DNA of 64,000 nt from Micavibrio sp. TMED2 (GTDB lineage: Bacteria; Pseudomonadota; Alphaproteobacteria; TMED2): the NCBI GenBank assembly GCA_002168225.1, contig NHBH01000001.1, forward strand, positions 1,062,370 through 1,126,369, read 5' to 3'. The position numbers were made by a program, and so were the translations under genes. This document shows positions 57,537-64,000 of this stretch, piece after piece (the first letter of the stretch is position 1; each line of letters starts with the position of its first letter). Under the pieces are notes generated by a model, which worked only from the letters and a program-made list of their open reading frames with translations, searched no databases and was not told the DNA's origin.

Positions 57537-60287
57537 TCAGAAGCGGTCGAGCAGGCGATCAATATAGTCGAGCTCTTCCTCAGGCCGGTCGAACTCGCCG
57601 GAGCGGCGACGCAATTCCTCCAGAATACCGCGGGCGCGCTGCACCTCGCTCTCACTCGGTACCTCGACATCGCTGCCGGTGCCCTGACCATATTCACTGG
57701 TATTGCGACCGAGCGGGTCATAGCCCTGATTGGTGCCCATAGCTCGGCGCTGTTGTGATGGCGCAAGGCCGAAGCGGACACCGGGCTTGCCACCGGGACC
57801 GCCGGCCATGCCCTGATTGGCCTGATCCTGCAACTGGTCCTGCAGGGATTGCAGTTCCTCAATCGCCTCGCCCATATCCTGCAGGGCGCGGGCGGTCCGG
57901 TTTTCTCGCAATGCCTTGGCCGCTCCACTCATGGCGCGTTCGGCAAGCCCGAGATTTTCGGGCAGTTCCTCGGTTACATCCGACAGATCAAGCATGATAT
58001 CGCCGAGGTCTAGGCGCATGGCTTCCTGTTGCAGGGCACGGCTCTGGTTACGCTGGGCGCGCTCTGACTGAGCGGCATCCGGGTCATCACTGTCGCGTGG
58101 CTCGGACATCATGGGCGGCAGGTTTTCAAACAGGGACGGCGGCAGCAGGCCTTCCGGCAGGCGGTTGCGCAACTCTTCCAGCGGGCTGGCCGGACGACCC
58201 TTGAAGGTATCGTCCATCAGGCCCTGCTGTTCCTGGGTCAGTGCCTGCAGGCGCTTGGCCAGTTCCTGCAATTCCTTCTGCTCCGGGGTCTGTTCGGCAA
58301 ATTCGCCGTTCTCCATGTTGTTCAGCATCTCTTCCAGCTGGGACAACATCTCACGGGCCGCATCGCGGGCACCGGTTTCGGCAAGGTCGCGCAGTTGCTG
58401 CAGCATATCGCCCATCTGCTGCATGTCGACGATCTGGTTCTCCATGCCTGGCGGCAGTTCCGGTATCTGCTCGCCACGGGCGAGGCGCTCCATCAGCTCT
58501 TCCTGCAGGGCCGCCATATATTCCTGCAAGGCCTCTTCATACGCATCGATCAGGTCCTGCAGCTCCTCCGCCTCGATGTTGCTGCCTTCCTCAAGTGCAT
58601 CGGCGAGCTTGTCACCGGCGCGTTCGAGCGCGCGCTGGGCAATGCCGAGCTGGCCATCCTCAAGTCGCAGCGCCAGTTCCCATAACAGCTGCTGTACCTC
58701 GGCGATATTGTTAGGCTCGTTATTGAGTTCGAGCCGGGTGGCGACGGCTGACAGACCGATGATGATGACGGAATCATTGTTGAAAGCCTCCGGCGCTGCC
58801 GCAATCCCGCGCAGGATTTCCGAGGCGATGGCCGGGCCACTGATCGGCTTCAGGGTCAACAACTGGCGCTGTTCGATAATTGAGAGGGCGACCGGGTTCT
58901 GGAAATCCCGCATAGGCAGGGTCAGGCTCTCAAGCCCGCTTTCCGCTGTCTGGCCGAGGGCATCACTGGCGGCGATCTGAATGCTGACATCAAGCCCGGC
59001 CCATGGATGGGCGATCAGATCCTCGCGCGCCGTGGTTGTTACCCGTCTGCCGAGGCTGCGGCCTTCCGGTGCCTGACCCATGACATGCTCCATGACCGGT
59101 GGTTCATCGCGGCCTTCAACGGCTGGTTTCAGCGTTAGGGTGGCAACAATATCCTGCAGGCCATAATCATCAATGGCTGCATAGGGGATCTGGATCAGCT
59201 GGGTTTCGGAGACCGATGGCGTATCGCTCAGTACGATCGAAGGTGGCGTGTCCTCAAGCAACAGCAATTCCCAGTCACCGAGGTCGCGCCCTCTAGCTGT
59301 GAAATCCAGTGCCAGCCGGTTGCTGTCGGTGTTCTCAGCCTCTGCATCCGGTGCTTCATCCGGGAGGGCCAGTTCATGCTTGAGGTGGAACTGGCCGGGA
59401 TCGGCGGGCTCGAAGGCAATGTCCTGATCATTGATGTGTAGGGTCGGTGGCTTGGCCGGGTCCAGCTTCTCACCGCTGATGCGGGCATAAACGATGCTGC
59501 CATCTGGGACGGCGATCAGCTTGTCGGCATCGGCGACCGCGTCCATGGCGTTATTGGCAAGATCGCTTCGGGTCAGGAAAATCGGCGGCAGGCCGGTATA
59601 GGCCGGCGGTGCGATCCAGGCATCAAAGGCGAGTTTGCTGGAACTCATGGAGAAATCCATGGCCGTCAGCCGCAGGGCATTGCCGAGACGTTGCAGGGTA
59701 TCGCTCCCGGCAACCGCAATGCCGAGAACCGCCATCATCACCGCGATATAGCGCAGGGCATAGGGGTCACGTCTGGCGGCATGGGTATTCGGTGCCTCGA
59801 CCCGCAGGCGCTTGGGCAGGGTGTTTCTGAGCCGTGTCAGATGCCGGTGCCACAGGGCCTTGGTGACCGGATCATCACCATTGGCGAGGTTATCGGTGAG
59901 GCTGGTCAGCGGACGGTGCGCCAGATGGTTGTCGCCCTCGATCCGGCGCAGCATCGCGCGGGTATCGGGCCATGCGGTCGCCTGCCGGACACGCCATGCC
60001 ATGAAGCCGCCAAGGCCGAGCAGGGCAAGGATACTAAACAGGCCGAGGCCGGGATGATTGGCGAATGCACCGATGGCGGCAAGGCCGATCCAGAATAGCA
60101 GGGCGGTCAGAACCGGGCTGGCAATCGGCCAGAGCGCTTCCGCCCACAGGGTCGTGTAGGCTTGCAGTCTGCGCCACCATGGAATGCTGGCGAGCACTTT
60201 CTGCAGCCGTTCCTGCGCATCGAAACGCGCGCCATTGCTCAGGCGCTGCGTCGGGTTATCGCTGGGCTGGGTTGGTTTTGTATCCAT
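57537..60287 (-). CDS. TIGR02302 family (DUF4175) envelope protein
   Basis: A 916-residue alphaproteobacterial protein. The N-terminus has two close TM segments (VLTALLFWIGLAAIGAF, LGLFSILALLGLGGFMAW) and a third near residue 180 (YIAVMMAVLGIAVAGS). A beta-rich middle follows, then a long helical, glutamine- and glutamate-rich part (about 540-800) likely to form coiled coils (ALQEYMAALQEELMERLARG, RDLAETGARDAAREML). The end is Gly/Gln-rich then a short helix. It lies downstream of lysA on the same strand, a conserved order. Function unknown. Confidence 0.93.
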   Translation of the reverse strand: MDTKPTQPSDNPTQRLSNGARFDAQERLQKVLASIPWWRRLQAYTTLWAEALWPIASPVLTALLFWIGLAAIGAFANHPGLGLFSILALLGLGGFMAWRVRQATAWPDTRAMLRRIEGDNHLAHRPLTSLTDNLANGDDPVTKALWHRHLTRLRNTLPKRLRVEAPNTHAARRDPYALRYIAVMMAVLGIAVAGSDTLQRLGNALRLTAMDFSMSSSKLAFDAWIAPPAYTGLPPIFLTRSDLANNAMDAVADADKLIAVPDGSIVYARISGEKLDPAKPPTLHINDQDIAFEPADPGQFHLKHELALPDEAPDAEAENTDSNRLALDFTARGRDLGDWELLLLEDTPPSIVLSDTPSVSETQLIQIPYAAIDDYGLQDIVATLTLKPAVEGRDEPPVMEHVMGQAPEGRSLGRRVTTTAREDLIAHPWAGLDVSIQIAASDALGQTAESGLESLTLPMRDFQNPVALSIIEQRQLLTLKPISGPAIASEILRGIAAAPEAFNNDSVIIIGLSAVATRLELNNEPNNIAEVQQLLWELALRLEDGQLGIAQRALERAGDKLADALEEGSNIEAEELQDLIDAYEEALQEYMAALQEELMERLARGEQIPELPPGMENQIVDMQQMGDMLQQLRDLAETGARDAAREMLSQLEEMLNNMENGEFAEQTPEQKELQELAKRLQALTQEQQGLMDDTFKGRPASPLEELRNRLPEGLLPPSLFENLPPMMSEPRDSDDPDAAQSERAQRNQSRALQQEAMRLDLGDIMLDLSDVTEELPENLGLAERAMSGAAKALRENRTARALQDMGEAIEELQSLQDQLQDQANQGMAGGPGGKPGVRFGLAPSQQRRAMGTNQGYDPLGRNTSEYGQGTGSDVEVPSESEVQRARGILEELRRRSGEFDRPEEELDYIDRLLDRF

Positions 60288-60424
60288 CTGATACGTAACA
60301 TAATCCCGATCTGCGGCGAGATAAGGGCATCAAGCCGATTTTCCGGCTTCATACTAGCATCGAATATCCCGGTCGTAACGGTCAGAAATCCCGCCACGCA
60401 TCACGATTATTTCAGTCGGTTCGG

Positions 60425-61759
60425 CTATTTCAGCCAGTCCGGCAGGGTCTGGCCCGCCAGCAGGGCGGCGAAGTCTTCACGCGGGCGTACCTCATGGTGC
60501 TTGCCGTCATGGATGATGATCTCCGGCGGCTTGACCCGGGCGTTGTAGTTCGAGGCCATGACATTGGAATAGGCACCTGCGGTCAGGAACGCGACCTGAT
60601 CGCCGGGACGCAGATGCGGCATTTCCCGCTGCTGGGCAAAGGTATCGCCGCTCTCGCAAACCGGGCCGACAATATCGACGGCTTCATATTCGGCGCTGTC
60701 ACCGGGTTCGATCACCGGAATGATCTCGTGCCAGGCATCATACAGGCTCGGGCGGATCAGCTCGGTCATCGAGGCATCAAGGATAATAATGCGGCGGTCG
60801 CCAGCATGTTTCACATAGAGGACGGTCGCCAGCAGAACCCCGGAAGGCCCGACGATGTACCGGCCCGGCTCAACCGTAACCGAGCAGTTGAGCGGCTTGG
60901 CAATCGCGGCAATGGCATTGGCCCAGGCGGCAGGGTCAATCGGTGTTTCGTTGCGATAACGGATGCCGAGGCCACCGCCGAGGTCCAGATGATCGATCGG
61001 CAGATCGCGGTCACGCAGCTTGCCGACCAGCTCGGCGATCTTGGCGAACGCCTGCTCAAACGGTTCAGGGGCGGTGATCTGTGAGCCGATATGAACGGCC
61101 AGCCCGGCGGCGGTCAGATGGTCATGGCCGCAGAGATAGCGATAGGCATCGACAATCTGGTCCATCGGAATGCCGAACTTGTCACCCATCTTGCCGGTGG
61201 AAATCTTGGCATGGGTCTGGGCATCCACATCGGGATTGACCCGCAGGGCCACCTTGGCCGTGACGCCAACCGCCTCGGCGCAACTGCCGATCACATCCAG
61301 TTCGGAGACGGATTCCGCATTCAACTGGCCAATGCCGAGGCGCAGGGCCTCGGTGATTTCGTCCGGGTGCTTGCCAACGCCGGAGAAGACAATATCGGCA
61401 GGTTTGAAACCGGCGGCGATGCTGAGCTTGGCCTCGCCGATTGATACAACATCGGCCCCGGCCCCCTGTGTCGCTAATGCGGTGAGCAGGGCGCGGTTGG
61501 TATTGGCCTTGACCGCATAGCAGACCCGATGCGCCGGACCATCAGACATGGCGGCATCGAGGGCTGTGGTCAGCTTGTCATAGGCCCGCTCGGCGGCGCG
61601 TTGTGAGAAAACATAAGCAGGGGTGCCGTATGCCTCGGCGATAGCGGCGGCGCTGATCCCGTCGATGGTCAGGACGCCATCCCGGTAACCGATCAGGCCA
61701 TGGGCATCAAAGCCGGGGGAGAGCGGCGCAAAATTATCGGTCTGTTCAGCGTGTGACAT
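60425..61759 (-). CDS. lysA: Diaminopimelate decarboxylase
   Basis: A 444-residue PLP enzyme performing the last step of lysine synthesis. CYAVKANTNRALL has the Schiff-base lysine, HIGSQI the phosphate-binding region, VEPGRYIVG and LDASMTELIRPSLYDAWHEI typical LysA segments, and GPVCESGDTF the partner-subunit cysteine. The ATG at 61759 is preferred over a TTG at 61783. It follows lptM by about 65 bases. Confidence 0.97.
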   Translation of the reverse strand: MSHAEQTDNFAPLSPGFDAHGLIGYRDGVLTIDGISAAAIAEAYGTPAYVFSQRAAERAYDKLTTALDAAMSDGPAHRVCYAVKANTNRALLTALATQGAGADVVSIGEAKLSIAAGFKPADIVFSGVGKHPDEITEALRLGIGQLNAESVSELDVIGSCAEAVGVTAKVALRVNPDVDAQTHAKISTGKMGDKFGIPMDQIVDAYRYLCGHDHLTAAGLAVHIGSQITAPEPFEQAFAKIAELVGKLRDRDLPIDHLDLGGGLGIRYRNETPIDPAAWANAIAAIAKPLNCSVTVEPGRYIVGPSGVLLATVLYVKHAGDRRIIILDASMTELIRPSLYDAWHEIIPVIEPGDSAEYEAVDIVGPVCESGDTFAQQREMPHLRPGDQVAFLTAGAYSNVMASNYNARVKPPEIIIHDGKHHEVRPREDFAALLAGQTLPDWLK

Positions 61760-61825
61760 CGGGTGGTTCTGCTTTTCTGGCAATATTATGCGTATTTTGA
61801 CCGGGTAAATATCTGGCTGGAAGAA

Positions 61826-62020
61826 TTATAGATCGTCTTCCTGCGGCGGGTAACTGTTGCGCGACACAACGCCATTATCCTGCGGTGGGATTTTGAGGCT
61901 GCCTGGACGTTTGCCACAGGCCGCGAGCGTAAGTGCCACGCCGGAGAGGGCAGTGAACAAGAGCGCGCGCCGGGCAATCTTGCCCCGGTTCGGCATATCG
62001 GGTGCGGATGGTGCAGTCAT
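61826..62020 (-). CDS. lptM: Small LptM-like lipoprotein
   Basis: A 64-residue lipoprotein. From the ATG at 62020 the N-terminus has ARRALLFTALSGVALTLAAC, a signal with lipobox LAAC, and the mature start CGKRPGSLKIPP follows the CG-x-x-G-x-L pattern of LptM/YifL proteins. In E. coli LptM helps the LPS translocon LptDE to mature. The location between argH and lysA is the usual place for this gene. The rest of the chain is short and polar. Confidence 0.82.
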   Translation of the reverse strand: MTAPSAPDMPNRGKIARRALLFTALSGVALTLAACGKRPGSLKIPPQDNGVVSRNSYPPQEDDL

Positions 62021-62027
62021 TCTGGGC

Positions 62028-63461
62028 TCAATCCTCTTCGGCAAGACGGGCGCGGGCATCCCTGACCGCTTGCCGTACGTTATCGGGAGCGGTGCCGCCG
62101 AAACTCATGCGGCTGGCAACACTGGCATCAACCGTGAGAACGGTAAAGACGGCATCGTTGATATTCGGCTCCACGCCTTGCATGTCCTCAAGCGACAGCT
62201 CGGCGAGATCGACGCCGCGCTGTTCGGCAAGCGAGACCAGACGACCGGTGATGTGGTGTGCCTGACGGAACGGCACGCCCAGCTCGCGCACCAGCCAATC
62301 GGCAAGGTCGGTGGCGGTTGAGTAGCCGTGCCCGGCAGCGTTGTAGAGTGCCTCGCGCTGAACCTGCATATCGCCGACCATGCCGGTCATGGCGGCAATC
62401 GCGAGGCTGATGGTGGCATCGGCATCGAAGACCGGCTCCTTGTCTTCCTGCATGTCCTTGGAATAGGCCAGCGGCAGTCCCTTCATGACGGTCAGCAGGC
62501 CGATCAGCGTGCCAAAGGTGCGTCCGGTCTTGCCGCGGATCAGTTCGGCGGCATCTGGATTGCGCTTCTGCGGCATGATTGATGAGCCGGTGGTGAAGGC
62601 ATCGGTCAGCTTGATGAAGCCGAATTGCGGCGTACACCACAGGACGATTTCCTCGGCCAGCCGCGACAGGTGGCTCATGCAGATGGCGACGGTAGAGAGG
62701 TAATCGGCGGCAAAGTCGCGCGCCGATACAGCATCGAGGGAATTGCGCATCGGTCGGTCGAAACCGAGGTTGGCCGCGGTTGCATGACGATCGATCGGGA
62801 AGGCGGTACCGGCAAGGGCAGCGGCACCGAGCGGGCATTCGTTCATCCGACGCATGGCCGATTGCGCACGGTCGCGGTCGCGGCTGAACATCTCAACATA
62901 GGCCATCAGGTGGTGGCCGAAGGTGACAGGCTGGGCGGTCTGCAGATGGGTAAAGCCGGGCATGATCGACCCTGCCTCTGCCTCGGCACGCTCAAGCAAT
63001 GCCTCGATCAGGGCCTTGAGCCCGCTGTCGATCCGGGCCAGTGCATCACGGGTCCAGAGGCGGAAATCGGTTGCCACCTGATCGTTGCGCGAGCGGGCGG
63101 TGTGCAGGCGACCGGCGGCATCGCCGATGATGTCGGCGAGCCGTGCCTCGATATTCATATGGATGTCTTCGAGATCGGTGCGGAACTCGAAGCTGCCCTC
63201 GGCGATTTCGGCGGCGATCTGGTCCAGACCGTTCAAGATGGCATCACGATCATCGGTGGACACGATCTTTTGATCGGCCAGCATGCGCACATGGGCGCGC
63301 GATCCTGTAATATCCTGTGTTGCCAGCTTCTTGTCGAAGCCGATGGAGGCATTGATCGCTTCCATGATCTCGGCGGGTGTGACGGAAAACCGCCCACCCC
63401 ACATGGCGTTACCGGTCGCGGTTTCGTCCGGTTTCTGTGATACTGGTGACTGATCGCTCAT
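62028..63461 (-). CDS. argH: Argininosuccinate lyase
   Basis: A 477-residue enzyme splitting argininosuccinate into arginine and fumarate. [54 protein letters not shown] and the fumarase-superfamily signature [19 protein letters not shown] are present. With argJ elsewhere in the window it supports arginine synthesis. It ends eight bases before the lptM start and diverges from the TlpA-like gene. Confidence 0.98.
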   Translation of the reverse strand: MSDQSPVSQKPDETATGNAMWGGRFSVTPAEIMEAINASIGFDKKLATQDITGSRAHVRMLADQKIVSTDDRDAILNGLDQIAAEIAEGSFEFRTDLEDIHMNIEARLADIIGDAAGRLHTARSRNDQVATDFRLWTRDALARIDSGLKALIEALLERAEAEAGSIMPGFTHLQTAQPVTFGHHLMAYVEMFSRDRDRAQSAMRRMNECPLGAAALAGTAFPIDRHATAANLGFDRPMRNSLDAVSARDFAADYLSTVAICMSHLSRLAEEIVLWCTPQFGFIKLTDAFTTGSSIMPQKRNPDAAELIRGKTGRTFGTLIGLLTVMKGLPLAYSKDMQEDKEPVFDADATISLAIAAMTGMVGDMQVQREALYNAAGHGYSTATDLADWLVRELGVPFRQAHHITGRLVSLAEQRGVDLAELSLEDMQGVEPNINDAVFTVLTVDASVASRMSFGGTAPDNVRQAVRDARARLAEED

Positions 63462-63500
63462 GGATTATATCGTTCGGGCTGGGAAAAACGGGCAGATAAC

Positions 63501-64000
63501 ATGATGAATTACCGCCTTGCATCTCTTGTCACAATGCTGGCAGTGGCCTTCTTTTCTGCCATGCCTAATCAGGTTCTGGCGTCGGGGCAAGCACTTGAGG
63601 AGGCAAAAGCCCTTCTCAAGGGGGAAATGGCCAAATTTCAGCTGCATGATGAGCCGAGGGAACTGCCCTACATCGCGGTAACTGATGAAGCCGGAAACCC
63701 GGTCAGCCTCGCGGATTTCAGCGGGCGGGTGGTTCTGTTGAATATCTGGGCCACATGGTGCGCGCCCTGTGTCGCCGAGATGCCATCACTGAACGCCCTG
63801 CAGGAACGTGCTGCCGGGACCGAATTCGATGTGGTGCCGCTGTCGGTGGATCGCGGCTCGGTTGTGGTGCAGAAATTCTATAATCAGCATGAATTGCGGC
63901 ATCTGTTGATTTTCATGGATGAGGCGGGCAATTCTGTTTCCGAACTGGAGGTCGGCGGGTTGCCCACATCCATCCTGATTGATCACAATGGCCGTGAGGT
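63501..64000 (+). CDS. TlpA-like thiol-disulfide protein, N-terminal part
   Basis: The first 166 residues of a thioredoxin-fold protein; it continues past the right edge. The N-terminus MMNYRLASLVTMLAVAFFSA is a signal peptide or anchor, so the protein acts in the periplasm. IWATWCAPCVAEMPSL carries the CxxC redox pair with the WCAPC sequence of TlpA/ResA proteins, and GGLPTSILIDHNG has the cis-proline. It would reduce disulfides, for example in cytochrome c or oxidase assembly. Its place divergent from argH is conserved in alphaproteobacteria. Confidence 0.93.
   Translation, partial: MMNYRLASLVTMLAVAFFSAMPNQVLASGQALEEAKALLKGEMAKFQLHDEPRELPYIAVTDEAGNPVSLADFSGRVVLLNIWATWCAPCVAEMPSLNALQERAAGTEFDVVPLSVDRGSVVVQKFYNQHELRHLLIFMDEAGNSVSELEVGGLPTSILIDHNGRE

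Overview
This is 64 kb of chromosome from an alphaproteobacterium of moderately high GC. The strongest evidence is gene order typical of that class: TlpA-argH-lptM-lysA-TIGR02302, ftsEX-YdcF-plsC, xerD-x-x-aroK-aroB-CorC, secA-parvulin-argJ-GNAT-mutT, and metX/W-chorismate mutase-hisC-tyrA. A class GN sortase with its VIT/VWA partner, ACR3-type arsenic export and an Irr-box-like palindrome suggest a free-living, probably marine, Rhodospirillales-like organism. Genus cannot be read from the sequence. Genes are dense, often overlap by 1-8 bases, and about 60 can be supported. I saw no rRNA, tRNA, CRISPR array, IS element or prophage.

Region by region. 0-6.3 kb: 3' end of HMG-CoA lyase, a DUF1489 gene, a divergent TyrA-like dehydrogenase, ferrochelatase, a UbiH-type hydroxylase, then leftward pgsA-moaD-moaE. 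6.3-7.9 kb: a ribbon-helix-helix/possible MazF-like pair and an orphan membrane protein lie between pgsA and uvrC. 7.9-14.1 kb: uvrC, a pteridine-reductase-like SDR, uvrB and a Tat-type M48 lipoprotein. 14.2-16.4 kb: arsR-acr3-arsC and a 70-residue orphan gene with its own terminator. 16.5-19.4 kb: class GN sortase and target. 19.7-24.5 kb: aspartate aminotransferase, a patatin-like phospholipase and msrPQ. 24.5-32 kb: LysR, trxB, an ELM1-family protein, Lrp, DUF2889, accA, and a three-gene unit of two YbjQ-like proteins plus an M48 peptidase. 32-38.8 kb: xerD, an exported helical protein, a one-TM protein, aroK, aroB, a CNNM/CorC protein and a small orphan. 39-46 kb: secA, a parvulin, argJ, GNAT, mutT and a methyltransferase. 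46-53.2 kb: a fused MetX-MetW, chorismate mutase, hisC, tyrA, DUF2125 and ChaC. 53.2-64 kb: plsC, YdcF, ftsX, ftsE, a zinc-ribbon protein, TIGR02302, lysA, lptM, argH and the start of a TlpA-like protein.

Most of the window is housekeeping. Aromatic synthesis runs from aroK/aroB through chorismate mutase and an aminotransferase to tyrA. Lysine, arginine and methionine are served by lysA, argJ/argH and metXW, with aspartate from aspB. Molybdopterin synthase (moaDE) supplies cofactor for enzymes such as MsrP, which repairs oxidised periplasmic methionines with MsrQ. uvrB and uvrC serve nucleotide excision repair. The least explained parts are the sortase system and its small-gene neighbour, the candidate toxin-antitoxin pair, the patatin gene with an Irr-like box, the YbjQ/YbjQ/M48 unit, the second TyrA-like protein, the MetX-MetW fusion and a chorismate mutase carrying a shrunken prephenate-dehydratase remnant.
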